Origin: Lysobacteraceae bacterium
GTDB lineage: Bacteria > Pseudomonadota > Gammaproteobacteria > Xanthomonadales > Xanthomonadaceae
Length of the DNA stretch: 64,000 nucleotides
Assembly: GCA_030681035.1 (NCBI GenBank)
Contig: JAUXUI010000124.1
Coordinates: forward strand, 17,079 to 81,078
Direction of reading: 5' to 3'
Made by a program: the position numbers and the translations under genes. Below are positions 55,459 through 64,000 of this stretch, in pieces (position 1 is the stretch's first letter; every line of letters starts with the position of its first letter). The notes beneath the pieces were generated by a model. The model searched no databases and was not told where the DNA came from. It saw only the letters and a program-made list of their open reading frames with translations.

Positions 55459-56574
55459 TTAGTTGACAGCGGCTTGCAGTCGCCGGATCAGCTCCGCCTG
55501 GCGGTGGGTTTCGGTCTTGGCGAACAAGGCCTTGAGGTGGCTGCGCAGGGTCTCTCGGTTCTTGCGCATGGCCGGGATGCAGTCGGCAAGGGCGCCATGC
55601 TGCACCAGCGCGCACGCAAGTTCGGTTTCGGCGGCTGTCAGTCCGAACAAATGGCGCAACGCGTCGGCGGGCGGTTGGGCGTGTGCCAGCGGTTGCACAA
55701 ACAGGATCGCGTAACAACTGTTACCACAGCCCCAGTTGGCGAGGATGTCTCGCTGCAACGGGCGGATGGTGCATGACGCCCATGCTTGCCCGGACGGATC
55801 GTGCAGCAGCAGTTCGGCGTTGCGTCGGGTGTTGCCACTGGTGGCGGCAGCGAGGGCGTGTTGAAGCGCAGGGCGGTCGGGACGCCAGCACGGAATCAGT
55901 TGGCGGTTGTGTTGGTGTATTCCGGTCGCGGCCTCGTGGGTCAGGCGCTTGGCTTCGGCGTTGGTATGCACGACCAGGCCATTGTGATCCAGCAGCCACA
56001 CGCCGAAACTCAGACAATCGAGGCCGGTCGCGATGCCTGCCAGTGGCTGCAGGCGCTGTTGCAGGGCGTACACATTGCGCAAATGCGGCAACAGCCGTTG
56101 CGCCAGTTGCATCACTTCGGGCTCAAATGGAGGGCGGCGTTTGTCGCGGCTTACCGTGAGCGCGATGACCTCGTCGGAATTGGAGTCCGAGAGGCAATAT
56201 CCCATCGACCAATAAACATCGATGGGCAACAACTGCTTTTGATAAAACGAGGAGCGTTCCAACTCGCTTGGGGCAAACAACGGAGTGCTATCGAGGACAC
56301 CATTTTCGATAAGTTGCTCCCTGCCGCGTGTGAAATACAGGTTGATACTGCCGTCGTCGTCAGGCGGTGCCGGCCTTACCGCCAGCGGCTCGTCGGCATA
56401 GTTTTTCAGGACGTGATGGTAGTGGGATGCATCGTCAGTCAGCAGCGCGACCAGATGCGCATTCATCACCGTGCGCAGTTTTGCGGTAAATTGCTCGAAG
56501 CGATCCGGATCGCAGACCGATGCGTACAGGTCTTCCAGCAGGCTTTCGAACGAAGGCATATTGCGCTTGGTCAT
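55459..56574 (-). CDS. LuxR-type transcriptional regulator, copy 2
   Basis: A 371-residue paralogue of the gene at 37412 with the same domain order: helical N-terminus (SFESLLEDLYASVCDPDRFE), central PAS-like domain (CLSFGVWLLDHNGLVVHTNA) and C-terminal LuxR helix-turn-helix (GLTAAETELACALVQHGALA, RETLRSHLKALFAKTETHRQ). GGAGGGGG precedes the ATG. It heads a series of three large exported-protein genes, each preceded by a palindromic box. An hsp-like operator of its own is not seen; the 341 bp upstream hold one 8-bp hairpin (56653-56674). Confidence 0.9.
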   Translation of the reverse strand: MTKRNMPSFESLLEDLYASVCDPDRFEQFTAKLRTVMNAHLVALLTDDASHYHHVLKNYADEPLAVRPAPPDDDGSINLYFTRGREQLIENGVLDSTPLFAPSELERSSFYQKQLLPIDVYWSMGYCLSDSNSDEVIALTVSRDKRRPPFEPEVMQLAQRLLPHLRNVYALQQRLQPLAGIATGLDCLSFGVWLLDHNGLVVHTNAEAKRLTHEAATGIHQHNRQLIPCWRPDRPALQHALAAATSGNTRRNAELLLHDPSGQAWASCTIRPLQRDILANWGCGNSCYAILFVQPLAHAQPPADALRHLFGLTAAETELACALVQHGALADCIPAMRKNRETLRSHLKALFAKTETHRQAELIRRLQAAVN

Positions 56575-56915
56575 TTCCCCCTCCGGCCATAGACGTCAAC
56601 AACGAAGACGACCCCCAAGATGAGATCCGGGCGTCCGCAAGCACTATTTCTCTGGGGTCGATCTGGCGACCCCATTACCAAGCCATTATTTCGGGGAACG
56701 CGTCTTTTTGGTGCGACCGGCCAGTAGCGGCGGCCCGCGCCGGCGACACGCGGAAGTCTTCGGCGTGACCAACCCGAACCTATGCGTCAGCGGGCTGCCG
56801 GGCCAACAGGGCGCTGCTGCGTTGGCATGCCGTGGGATTGCGCTCGATTGACGCGTCGATTCGAATTACGGCAACGTACGGTATTACGTACGTTGCGTTC
56901 CCGCCGGAGGGAGCA
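56575..56915. other. Intergenic region between LuxR copy 2 and the YefM-YoeB module
   Basis: No gene supported. It contains the hairpin TGGGGTCG-ATCTGG-CGACCCCA at 56653-56674, which could be an operator or leader of the divergent LuxR gene, and the toxin-antitoxin operator at 56872-56895. Confidence 0.5.
56872..56895 (+). promoter_or_regulatory. Operator palindrome of the YefM-YoeB module
   Basis: CAACGTACG (56872-56880) and CGTACGTTG (56887-56895) are perfect 9-bp inverted arms with GTATTA between, 20 bp before the antitoxin start. This is the expected place for the YefM autoregulatory site. Confidence 0.7.
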
Positions 56916-57158
56916 ATGACCACCATCACCGCCAGCGAGGCGCGAGCGAATCTGTATCGGCTGATCGATCAGACCGCTGCGTCGCACCAGCCGGTACACA
57001 TCGCGGGCAAGCGCTCGGGGGCGGTGTTGTTGTCGGCCGAGGACTGGGAGGCGATCCAGGAAACGCTGCATCTGCTGGCGGTGCCCGGGATGCGCGAGTC
57101 GATCAAGGATGGCATGGCCGAGCCGCTTGAACACGGCGCGACGGAGCTCGATTGGTGA
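56916..57158 (+). CDS. yefM: YefM-type antitoxin
   Basis: An 80-residue protein from the ATG at 56916 with GGAGG upstream; an upstream in-frame start is not supported. The YefM/Phd fold is seen in MTTITASEARANLYRLID and GKRSGAVLLSAEDWEAIQET; the acidic C-terminal tail would wrap around the toxin. It binds its operator and the YoeB-like toxin, whose gene overlaps by GTGA. Confidence 0.92.
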   Translation: MTTITASEARANLYRLIDQTAASHQPVHIAGKRSGAVLLSAEDWEAIQETLHLLAVPGMRESIKDGMAEPLEHGATELDW

Positions 57159-57418
57159 GTTGGCGGCTCGTCTTCGCCAGCCATGCGCTGAAGGATGCGA
57201 ACAAGCTGGCTTCCGCCGGACTCAAGCCCAGGGCGCAGGAACTGCTCGACATCCTCGCGGCCGATCCCTTTCGCAATCCACCGCCGTACGAGAAGCTGGT
57301 GGGCGACTTGGCGGGCGCCTGTTCGCGTCGAATCAATATCCAGCACCGCTTGGTGTATGAAGTGCTGCACGACGCTCGCGCTGTTCGCGTGCTGCGGATG
57401 TGGACCCATTACGAATGA
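57155..57418 (+). CDS. yoeB: YoeB/Txe-type ribonuclease toxin
   Basis: An 87-residue RelE-superfamily toxin from GTG at 57155, translationally coupled to yefM. Family features: WRLVFASHALKDANKLASAG, PFRNPPPYEKLVGDLAGACS, RRINIQHRLVYEVLHDA and the terminal WTHYE (the His-Tyr end conserved in YoeB). It would cut mRNA on the ribosome when the antitoxin is degraded. Confidence 0.92.
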   Translation: MSWRLVFASHALKDANKLASAGLKPRAQELLDILAADPFRNPPPYEKLVGDLAGACSRRINIQHRLVYEVLHDARAVRVLRMWTHYE

Positions 57419-57546
57419 GGTGATGCGTCGGGTCGCTGTTTGCGACCCGCAATTGACGCCGACGCAGCTCCGAAACAACGCCCTCAGCCGAACAGTCGCA
57501 CGCAATCACCCGCTGGTGGCGACTGCGCGATGTGGGGTCAATGCAC

Positions 57547-58305
57547 TCACCCCAGCAACTCCACCTCGCCCTTGAACCGCTCCTTCTGCGCGCGCCCAGC
57601 CAACGGTGGCAGTTCGATCACATCGTCGGGCAATTGCCGGTCGGGGGTGTGATCGAGCAGATGGCGGATCAGGGTGAGGCGGCCGGCTTTCTGGTCGTTG
57701 AAGTTCACCGCAACCCACGGCGCGTGTTTACTGTGGGTTGCGGCGAACATCTTCTCGCGGGCTGCGCCGTATTCGGCGTATTTCTCACGCGCCTTGAGGT
57801 CGATCGGCGAGAGTTTCCAGCGTTTGAGCGGGTCGCTGGCGCGTTCGGCGAAGCGCTGTTCCTGCTCGGCCTGATCCACCGCCAGCCAGTATTTGAACAG
57901 CAAAATGCCGTCGTCGGTGAGCATCTTTTCGAAGCGCGGGGCTTGCGTGAGGAAGTCGCGGTATTGCGCGTCGCTGCAGTAGCCCATCACGTGTTCAACG
58001 CCAGCGCGGTTGTACCAACTGCGGTCGAACAGCACCAGTTCGCCAGCGGCCGGCAGGTGGGCGATGTAGCGCTGGAAGTACCATTGCGCGGTCTCGCGTT
58101 CGCTGGGCTTGGGCAGCGCGACGATACGGCATTGGCGCGGGTTGAGGGTTTCCGCGATGGTGGCGATGGCGCCGCCCTTGCCGGCGGTGTCGCGGCCTTC
58201 GAATACGACCACCATGCGTTGCCCGGTATGCGCCAACCAGCGTGCGAGGTTGTTGAGTTCGAGTTGCATCGGTTCGAGTGCGTCTTGGTATGCCTTGCGT
58301 TTCAT
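57547..58305 (-). CDS. ppk2: Polyphosphate kinase 2 family protein
   Basis: A 252-residue protein from the ATG at 58305 (AAGGAT upstream; six extra residues possible). It uses polyphosphate to phosphorylate nucleoside mono- or diphosphates in the cytoplasm. The Walker A equivalent is EGRDTAGKGG, the Walker B DRSWYNR, and the lid module lies around FERFAERASDPLKRWKLSP-like sequence. The single PPK2 domain corresponds to a class I-type enzyme. It is flanked by two toxin-antitoxin modules but has no obvious functional link to them. Confidence 0.93.
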   Translation of the reverse strand: MKRKAYQDALEPMQLELNNLARWLAHTGQRMVVVFEGRDTAGKGGAIATIAETLNPRQCRIVALPKPSERETAQWYFQRYIAHLPAAGELVLFDRSWYNRAGVEHVMGYCSDAQYRDFLTQAPRFEKMLTDDGILLFKYWLAVDQAEQEQRFAERASDPLKRWKLSPIDLKAREKYAEYGAAREKMFAATHSKHAPWVAVNFNDQKAGRLTLIRHLLDHTPDRQLPDDVIELPPLAGRAQKERFKGEVELLG

Positions 58306-58347
58306 GGTGGATCCTTCGGGCATGTGCGTGCATCGCCGGAGTTCAGA

Positions 58348-58629
58348 TCATGCCGCTGCGTCGTGTGCCGCTGCCTCGATCACCTTCGGGTCGACGCCGC
58401 GTCGCCGCAGCGCTTCGGCCAGGCGGGCGGCGGGGCCGAACAGATGCGCGGCTTCGTCACGACGCAGACCTTCACTGACGTAGAGCTTGAGCAGGGCCTG
58501 ATAGCCGGACAGGCCCTTCAGCGGGGCGAGGGTCTTGAGCGAGGCCACCACATCGGCGGGCACGCGCAGGGTGATGGAGGTCATCGGCCGAACCTTTGCC
58601 AGCCGGGTCTTGAGGGTCTCAGGAATCAT
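58348..58629 (-). CDS. brnA: BrnA-like antitoxin
   Basis: A 93-residue protein from the ATG at 58629, overlapping the toxin gene by 11 bp; the frame opens further upstream inside brnT. The ribbon-helix-helix-like core is MTSITLRVPADVVASLKTLA, then KGLSGYQALLKLYVSEGL. It would repress the brnTA promoter and neutralise the toxin. Toxin-first order is typical of BrnTA. Confidence 0.8.
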   Translation of the reverse strand: MIPETLKTRLAKVRPMTSITLRVPADVVASLKTLAPLKGLSGYQALLKLYVSEGLRRDEAAHLFGPAARLAEALRRRGVDPKVIEAAAHDAAA

Positions 58630-58915
58630 GGGATTTGTGCTCCTCTGGGGTGGCCTTGCGGGCGGAGATGATGCGGATGTTTTCTTTCTCGAACGCGACA
58701 TGGACAACGAACAGCAAGCGTCCGCTGGTGTCGTAGCCGATCACCGCGTCACGCGACTGCTCCCGGCGATCCGCCTCGACGATGCGCAGGAATGGGTCGA
58801 AGGCCGCCTCGGCCGCTTGCTGGAATGTCACCCCATCGTGCTTGCCGGCATTGCGGCGCGCCTTTTCGGCATTCCGTATGAACTCGGCGCCGTTGAGTTC
58901 GAAGCGAACAGCCAT
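58619..58915 (-). CDS. brnT: BrnT-like ribonuclease toxin
   Basis: A 98-residue protein from the ATG at 58915; four more residues are possible. The BrnT fold is visible in RFELNGAEFIRNAEKARRNA, KHDGVTFQQAAEAAFDP and the C-terminal IRIISARKATPEEHKSHD with the expected R-A-(T/S) and E. A strong promoter places transcription start at or next to this ATG, and there is no ribosome-binding site, so translation is probably leaderless. Confidence 0.88.
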   Translation of the reverse strand: MAVRFELNGAEFIRNAEKARRNAGKHDGVTFQQAAEAAFDPFLRIVEADRREQSRDAVIGYDTSGRLLFVVHVAFEKENIRIISARKATPEEHKSHDS

Positions 58916-58922
58916 AAACGGC

Positions 58923-58951
58923 AGCATAGCGCTACAATTGACATTGTCAAT
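58923..58951 (-). promoter_or_regulatory. Promoter and operator of brnTA
   Basis: On the minus strand TTGACA (58945-58950) and TATGCT (58923-58928) are separated by 16 bp. The -35 box is embedded in the perfect palindrome ATTGACA-A-TGTCAAT (58937-58951), a natural BrnA operator. The predicted transcription start (about 58916) abuts the brnT ATG. Confidence 0.8.
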
Positions 58952-59020
58952 ACGCCGCGTACTTTGGCGCGACCGTTGCGCGCTAACCCATGGCTGCTGT
59001 GCGTGTTGCCGCGGCTACGA

Positions 59021-59231
59021 CTCGCGCAGTCGCGGGCGCAGGTTGACCAGGGTGCATGTCTGTGACGATGGGTTTCGCTACGCTCTACCCATCCTACGGA
59101 ATTACTGCTCGCGCAGTCGCGGGCGCAGGTTGACCAGGTTGCGTGTCTGTGACGATGGGTTTCGCTACGCTCTACCCATCCTACGGAATTACTGCTCGCG
59201 CAGCCGCGGGCGCAGGTTCACCAGGTTGCAG
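59021..59231 (-). repeat. 87-bp tandem repeat made from the 3' end of moaB and a palindrome
   Basis: Two full units (59021-59107 and 59108-59194) and a third partial unit (59195-59231) that is the genuine end of moaB. Each full unit carries, on the minus strand, the last 12-13 codons and stop of moaB (NLVNLRPRLRE) followed by a palindromic element with GATGGGT/ACCCATC. The repeats downstream of the true stop are non-coding duplicates. Confidence 0.9.
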
Positions 59232-59710
59232 GGTTTGGTGCGGGCATCAAGCTGGGCGCAGATCAGCTGTTCCCAGGCGGTGCGGCAGGCGCCGGTGGAG
59301 CCGGGCAGGCAGAACACGAAGGTGGCATTGGCAAGGCCGGCGAAAGCGCGCGATTGCAGGGTGCTGGTGCCGATTTCTTGGTAGCTGAGCTGGCGGAACA
59401 TTTCGCCAAAGCCGGGCATGGTCTTGTCGAGCAGCGGCAGCAGCGCTTCGGGGGTGGAATCACGGCCAGTGAAACCGGTGCCACCGGTGACGAGCACGCC
59501 ATCGATGGCCGGGTCGGCAATCCATTGCGATACTTGTGCGCGCAAGCGATAACGATCATCAGGCAGCAGCGCACGCGCAGCGAGGCGATGCCCGGCCTCC
59601 TTCAATGCAGTGGCGAGGTAGTCGCCGGAACTGTCATTTTCCGGGCCACGGCTGTCGGAAACGGTGAGCACGCACAGCGAAAGCGGAATGAAGTTGGCGG
59701 TAGCAGTCAT
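59189..59710 (-). CDS. moaB: Molybdenum cofactor biosynthesis protein MoaB
   Basis: A 173-residue MoaB/MogA-family protein. MPT-binding features are present: SDSRGPENDSSGDYLATAL, the central GVLVTGGTGFTGRDSTPEAL and the C-terminal FCLPGSTGACRTAWEQLI. The family adenylates molybdopterin before molybdenum insertion, or substitutes for MogA. It lies 18 bp downstream of prfA in the same orientation. Its last 13 codons have been tandemly duplicated downstream. Confidence 0.92.
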   Translation of the reverse strand: MTATANFIPLSLCVLTVSDSRGPENDSSGDYLATALKEAGHRLAARALLPDDRYRLRAQVSQWIADPAIDGVLVTGGTGFTGRDSTPEALLPLLDKTMPGFGEMFRQLSYQEIGTSTLQSRAFAGLANATFVFCLPGSTGACRTAWEQLICAQLDARTKPCNLVNLRPRLREQ

Positions 59711-59728
59711 GAGCGGCGTCCAGTGGGT

Positions 59729-60814
59729 TCAGGTGGCATCAACCAGCAGCTTGAGTTCGTCGGCCTGATTTTCCTGGGTGAGGCGGTCGATCAATTCGTC
59801 GAGGTCGCCTTCCAGGATTTCCGGCAGGCGGTACAGGGTAAGGCCTTCGACGCGGTGGTCGGTGATCCGGCCCTGGGCGTAGTTGTAGGTGCGGATACGC
59901 TGGCTGCGATCACCACTGCCGACCTGCAACCGGCGCGCCTGTGCCTGCGCTGCGGTCTGTTTGCTGCGCTGGGCATCGAGCAGCCGCGCCGAGAGCAGCG
60001 ACAGGGCGCGGGCACGATTCTTGTGCTGCGAGCGCTCGTCCTGACATTCCACTACGGTGCCGGTGGGTAGATGGGTGATGCGAATCGCTGAGTCGGTCTT
60101 GTTGACGTGCTGGCCACCAGCACCCGAAGCGCGGAAGGTGTCGATGCGCAGGTCGCCATCGCGCAGTTCCACTTCGCCGATGTTCTCCAGCTCGGGCAGG
60201 ATCGCGATGGTCGCCGCCGAGGTGTGGGTGCGGCCCTGGGTTTCGGTGGCCGGCACGCGCTGCACGCGATGGGTGCCGGATTCGAACTTGAGCCGTGAAA
60301 ACGCACCACGGCCCTCGATGCGGGCGATGATTTCCTTGAAGCCGCCGTGCTCGCCGGCGCTGCTGGACAGCACTTCCACCGGCCAGCGTCGGTGTTCGGC
60401 GTATTTGGCATACATCCGGAACAGGTCGCCGGCAAAGATCGCGGCCTCATCACCGCCGGTGCCGGCGCGCACTTCCAGAAACAAGCTGGCTTCGTCACGC
60501 GGGTCGGGCGGGATCAGCAGCAGGCCAAGCCGATGTTCCAGCGCCTGTGCGTGCGCCTGAAGTTCCGGCAATTCGGCTTCGGCCAGGTCGCGCAGCTCCG
60601 GGTCGTTGCGCATGGCCTGAGTCGCCGCAATTTCGGCCAGTGCGGCATCGTAATCCGCCAATGCCAACGCCATCGGTTCGAGCTGGGCGTATTCGCGGCC
60701 CAGCTCGCGCAGGCGTTTGGGATCGGCAGCGGTGCCCGGTTCGGCCAGCAGCCGGCCGACTTCTTCGCGCCGTTCGCTCAGGGCTTCAAGCTTGCGACGT
60801 AGGCTCGGAGTCAT
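59729..60814 (-). CDS. prfA: Peptide chain release factor 1
   Basis: A 361-residue protein from the ATG at 60814, the length of E. coli RF1; nine earlier codons are open. It recognises UAA and UAG. The codon-recognition tripeptide PAT is in [19 protein letters not shown], and the catalytic GGQ is in [13 protein letters not shown]. It overlaps the end of hemA by 29 bp, a conserved gammaproteobacterial arrangement (hemA-prfA). Confidence 0.97.
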   Translation of the reverse strand: MTPSLRRKLEALSERREEVGRLLAEPGTAADPKRLRELGREYAQLEPMALALADYDAALAEIAATQAMRNDPELRDLAEAELPELQAHAQALEHRLGLLLIPPDPRDEASLFLEVRAGTGGDEAAIFAGDLFRMYAKYAEHRRWPVEVLSSSAGEHGGFKEIIARIEGRGAFSRLKFESGTHRVQRVPATETQGRTHTSAATIAILPELENIGEVELRDGDLRIDTFRASGAGGQHVNKTDSAIRITHLPTGTVVECQDERSQHKNRARALSLLSARLLDAQRSKQTAAQAQARRLQVGSGDRSQRIRTYNYAQGRITDHRVEGLTLYRLPEILEGDLDELIDRLTQENQADELKLLVDAT

Positions 60815-62075
60815 CAGGGTTTTCAGGCGAAGGGAGGTCAAACAGGCGTTCGGCGGCGCGCAGCAGGTCGGTATCGCCGCTCAATGCGGCCTGGCGCAGG
60901 TTGGCCGAAGGCGCATGCAACAGTTTGTTGGTGAGGTTGTGGGCAAGAAACTCCAGCGCCTTGACCGGGTCTTTGCCGCTGGCCAGCAAGGCGCGTGCGC
61001 GTTGCAGGGTTTCATCGCGGATATGCTCGCTGTGATTGCGTACGCGAGTGATGGTGGTCTGCCGTCCGGCACCCTGCCACCAGCCCATGAAATGCGCCAC
61101 TTGCAGGTCAATGATCGCTTCGGCCTGATCGGCAGCCTCGCGCCGTGACTGGCGGTTTTCGGCAATCACCTGGTCGAGGTCATCAACGGTGTACAGGTAC
61201 ACATCATCGAGGTCGCGAACGCTGGCTTCAATATCACGCGGCACCGCCAGGTCGAGCATGAACATTGGCCGTTGCCGACGGGCACGCAGGGCGATTTCAA
61301 CGCTGCTGCGCAGCAGTACCGGTTCGCGGCTGGCGGTGGCCGAGATCACGATGTCGGCTTCAGCCAGGTGACGGTCCAGATCGGGCAATGCGAACGCGTA
61401 GCCACCGTGGCGGCTGGCAAGGTCTTGCGCGTGGGCAAGCGTGCGGTTGGCGACCAGCAGGCGTTTGGCCTTGGCGTCCGAAAGGTGGCGCGCAGCGAGT
61501 TCGATAGTGTCGCCAGCACCGATCAACAGTACCGTCGCTTCGCGCAGGTCGGTGAACACCTGCTGCGCCAGGCGCACGCTGGCGAAGGCTACGGAAACCG
61601 GGTGGGTGCCGATGCGGGTATCGGTGCGCACCCGTTTGGCGACTGAAAACGTGTGCTGAAACAGACGGTCGAGCGCGGTCTTCATGACGCCGGCGTTGCG
61701 TGCGATTTGCCACGCTTCTTTGACTTGGCCCAAAATCTGCGGCTCGCCAAGAATCAGCGAATCCAGGCCGGTCGCCACCCGGAACAAGTGTTTGGCGGCA
61801 TCAGCGCCGGTGTGTTGGTACAGGTACCCATCGAGCCCCGATCCCAATTGGTGGTGCTCGCCCAGCCACTGTGCCACGACGCGTTCCTGGCCATCTTCAG
61901 TGTGTGCGTATATCTCGGTACGATTGCAGGTGGACAACATTACCGCCTCGTGGACGCCATCGACTGCCAGCAGGTCGCGTAACGCCAGTTCCAATGTCTC
62001 GCGCGCAAACGCGACCCGCTCGCGCAAAGCAAGTGGGGCGGTTTCGTGATTGAGGCCGATGGCAAGCAGGGTCAT
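60786..62075 (-). CDS. hemA: Glutamyl-tRNA reductase
   Basis: A 429-residue enzyme that reduces glutamyl-tRNA to glutamate-1-semialdehyde, the committed step of tetrapyrrole synthesis in the C5 pathway. Signature sequences: [16 protein letters not shown], the active-site Cys in [11 protein letters not shown], and the NADPH-binding [17 protein letters not shown]. It is first in the hemA-prfA-moaB series and divergent from the TPR gene with 74 bp between starts. Confidence 0.97.
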   Translation of the reverse strand: MTLLAIGLNHETAPLALRERVAFARETLELALRDLLAVDGVHEAVMLSTCNRTEIYAHTEDGQERVVAQWLGEHHQLGSGLDGYLYQHTGADAAKHLFRVATGLDSLILGEPQILGQVKEAWQIARNAGVMKTALDRLFQHTFSVAKRVRTDTRIGTHPVSVAFASVRLAQQVFTDLREATVLLIGAGDTIELAARHLSDAKAKRLLVANRTLAHAQDLASRHGGYAFALPDLDRHLAEADIVISATASREPVLLRSSVEIALRARRQRPMFMLDLAVPRDIEASVRDLDDVYLYTVDDLDQVIAENRQSRREAADQAEAIIDLQVAHFMGWWQGAGRQTTITRVRNHSEHIRDETLQRARALLASGKDPVKALEFLAHNLTNKLLHAPSANLRQAALSGDTDLLRAAERLFDLPSPENPDDSEPTSQA

Positions 62076-62149
62076 GATGGATGATTGGGATGCGGTAAGC
62101 TTCCCGTGCGGCTCTTTAGAGTAGCTCCAAAGCGCGATTCTATCTGTAG

Positions 62150-63829
62150 ATGGACCAATTACCCATGATCTGGCGCAAACTCACGCTGACTATTTCGTTG
62201 ATTGTGCTTGCTTACCCGTTCACGGGTTGGGCGGCTGATGCGGCAAAGACTCCGCTGGAGCCGGTGCTGGAACCGTTGCTGGCAGGCGAGTTTTACCTGC
62301 AACAGGGTAATTATGAGCTTGCCGCAGAGCACTACCTGGCCGCCGCCCGACAATCGTCAGACCCCGCCGTGGCGCAGCGCGCCACGGCGGCGGCGATGGC
62401 GAGCAACAACATCGAGCGGATCGACGCCGCGATTGCACGCTGGCAGCAACTCGCCCCCAAGGCGCCCGGATTACTCGACGCACGCACCAGCCTGGCGTTG
62501 CGTACCGGCGATGCTGCTGCCGTGGTCGCAGCGCTGCGTGATCGCCTGACAGCGGGCGAGGACGGCTGGCGAGGCGCAGTGCAAATATTGTCCGGCCCGG
62601 TGCCGGCGGATCGTGTGACGCAGATAATCGATCACTTGCTGGATGATGATGCGCTACCGAACGAACTGACTGCGTGGCTCGCGTTTGCCGGCCTGGCTGA
62701 ACGTCTGGGCCGCGATGCACTGGCCAACCGTGTGGTCGATGGGCTGATCGAGCGCTTTCCCGATGCACCGCGCGCATGGTTGCTCAAGGCCGGGCGATTG
62801 CGTGAACAAGGTGATGCCGCAGCGGCGCGAAAGGCAGTCGATCGGGCGCTGGCTTCTGTTGGTGAGGATGTGGGTTTGCGCATGGCTCTCGCCGGTGAGC
62901 TGTCACGGCTCGGTGACCCGGCCGCCGCTGCTGCGATGCTTGCCAGTGGCAAGCAGGAACTGCGCACCTTGCGCGCACGTGCCGGCTTTCTCAGTGCCGC
63001 CGAGGACAAGCAAGGTTTGGCCAAACTGTACGAGCAAAGCAAACGCGTCGCTCAAGGTGAGTCTGATGCCGAATGGTTGCTGTTGCTCGGGCAGTTGGCC
63101 GAAGCACTGGAGCGCCATGACGAAGCATTGGACTGGTATCGCGCCGTTGCCGCTGGCGCGCCGCGCGATCAGGCGCAAGTGCGGATCGCGGTGGTGCTGA
63201 ACGTACGCGGCGATTTTGCTGCCGCCATGGTGCAACTCGACGCCCTGCAAACCGATGCCCAAATCGATGGTGAAGTGCGCCGCGACAGTTTTCTGCTGGA
63301 GGCAGGGTTGCGCGGCGAGCACGAAGGCGTGGCGCAGGAGGTGATGGCGCTTGATCGTGGCCTGGCCGTGTTCGAGGACGATCCCGAATTGCTGTATGCA
63401 CGTGCGTTGGCCCATGAGCGTGGCAATCAGATTGACAAATCGGAGGCGGATTTCCGTCGTATCCTGGAAATGGACCCCGGCAATGTTGCGGCACTCAATG
63501 CGTTGGGCTACACCCTGGTTGATCGCACCGAGCGCCTGGAGGAAGGCTTGCGCCTGATCGAGGGGGCTTACGATCAGGCGCCGGACAACACCGCGATCAT
63601 TGATAGCCTGGGCTGGGCTTTGTACAAGTTGGGTCGTGTGGCTGAAGCACTGCCGCATTTGCAGCGCGCAGCCGAACTGAGCCCCGATGCTGAAGTGCTG
63701 GCGCATCTGGCCGAGGCGCTTTGGCGCAACGATGAGCGCGAAGCCGCACGAGCGGCGCTGGAACGCGCTCGCGCAATTGCGCCACAACATCGCGCGGTGT
63801 TGCGTGCGGACCAGTGGATCAACCCGTGA
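62150..63829 (+). CDS. Exported tetratricopeptide-repeat protein
   Basis: A 559-residue protein (554 if the ATG at 62165 is used) with signal peptide ending TGWAADA. Many TPR-like helix pairs, for example [60 protein letters not shown] and [20 protein letters not shown]. In Xanthomonas-type genomes a TPR protein of this type precedes lolB and ispE next to hemA; those genes would lie just beyond the right edge. Role unknown; TPR proteins of this kind scaffold envelope complexes. The start has no clear ribosome-binding site. Confidence 0.85.
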   Translation: MDQLPMIWRKLTLTISLIVLAYPFTGWAADAAKTPLEPVLEPLLAGEFYLQQGNYELAAEHYLAAARQSSDPAVAQRATAAAMASNNIERIDAAIARWQQLAPKAPGLLDARTSLALRTGDAAAVVAALRDRLTAGEDGWRGAVQILSGPVPADRVTQIIDHLLDDDALPNELTAWLAFAGLAERLGRDALANRVVDGLIERFPDAPRAWLLKAGRLREQGDAAAARKAVDRALASVGEDVGLRMALAGELSRLGDPAAAAAMLASGKQELRTLRARAGFLSAAEDKQGLAKLYEQSKRVAQGESDAEWLLLLGQLAEALERHDEALDWYRAVAAGAPRDQAQVRIAVVLNVRGDFAAAMVQLDALQTDAQIDGEVRRDSFLLEAGLRGEHEGVAQEVMALDRGLAVFEDDPELLYARALAHERGNQIDKSEADFRRILEMDPGNVAALNALGYTLVDRTERLEEGLRLIEGAYDQAPDNTAIIDSLGWALYKLGRVAEALPHLQRAAELSPDAEVLAHLAEALWRNDEREAARAALERARAIAPQHRAVLRADQWINP

Positions 63830-64000
63830 TACCGCGAGCCATTGGCGGTGGCCTTGTTGCTAGCAGCCTGTCGGGCTTTGCTGGTCGAGGCGAAAATTCG
63901 CCTGCGCGAGGACAGATTTTCGCCGGATCGCCGGCGCGTAGCACCGCTACGGGTCAAGATTCGGCGGAAATATGCACCGCGCAGACGGATTTGCAGCCCG
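63830..64000. other. Right-edge intergenic sequence
   Basis: No gene start is visible in the last 171 bp. It contains short inverted repeats GGCGAA-AA-TTCGCC (63889-63902) and GTAGC-ACC-GCTAC (63939-63951) of the kind found between genes elsewhere in this window. Confidence 0.5.

Noticed and set aside
54526..55776. Plus-strand open frame of 416 codons
   Set aside because: Antisense to the metalloprotease and LuxR copy 2 and spans their intergenic box.
59021..59231. CRISPR-like array
   Set aside because: The 87-bp units are contiguous, without spacers, and are duplicated gene-end sequence.

Overview
The window is GC-rich, gene-dense bacterial chromosome with housekeeping genes in the usual gammaproteobacterial order (hemA-prfA-moaB, divergent from a TPR gene). 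Intergenic palindromes of several types (GATGGGT...ACCCATC, a 25-bp arm pair flanking GTAGGAGCCCACC, CCCCTCTCCC/GGGAGAGGGG) and large exported proteins ending in GFGYS/HGLFLDH-type modules fit Lysobacterales (Xanthomonadales), perhaps Rhodanobacteraceae. That placement is inference from sequence features only. No tRNA, rRNA, CRISPR array, transposase or prophage gene was recognised.

Layout. 1-8430: hutU, an exported M28 peptidase, a three-module exported protein (metallo-beta-lactamase fold, beta-propeller, TraB/GumN-like) and a penicillin-acylase-family enzyme. 8479-17068: a type I restriction-modification island: XRE-HsdM, HsdS, a DUF3800 gene, a DinD remnant, a second DUF3800 gene, HsdR and a YgjP-type metallopeptidase. 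A structured palindromic RNA candidate follows each DUF3800 gene, and the HsdS N-terminus is translated from intergenic repeat DNA. 17375-28457: cold-shock/Excalibur protein, two VOC paralogues flanking a sigma factor/membrane protein pair, an RND efflux pair, a SpoU-type rRNA methylase, a gluzincin-like exported protein and a lipase. 28479-31921: a four-gene ABC exporter/two-component operon. 32158-38527: chagasin-like lipoprotein, exported metzincin, two proteins of unknown function and a LuxR-type regulator. 38701-44381: EamA transporter, DUF1993, a HAMP-GAF protein, a PIN/Phd module, an NnrU/ICMT-like membrane protein and scattered toxin-antitoxin remnants. 44382-56574: three very large exported proteins (cadherin-like/Ig, FG-GAP plus YVTN propellers, reprolysin-like protease) behind a second LuxR paralogue. 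56575-64000: YefM-YoeB, PPK2, BrnT-BrnA, moaB with tandemly duplicated 3' ends, prfA, hemA and a TPR protein.

How genes may work together. The clearest unexplained pattern is a family of four related intergenic boxes containing TCACCCG-NN-CGGGTGA. Each lies before one large, mostly exported minus-strand gene, and two of the four directly follow the genes for two 371-aa LuxR-type paralogues. This looks like a small regulon for surface or secreted proteins. The second notable system is the restriction island, in which DUF3800 genes and hairpin RNAs are embedded between hsdS and hsdR.
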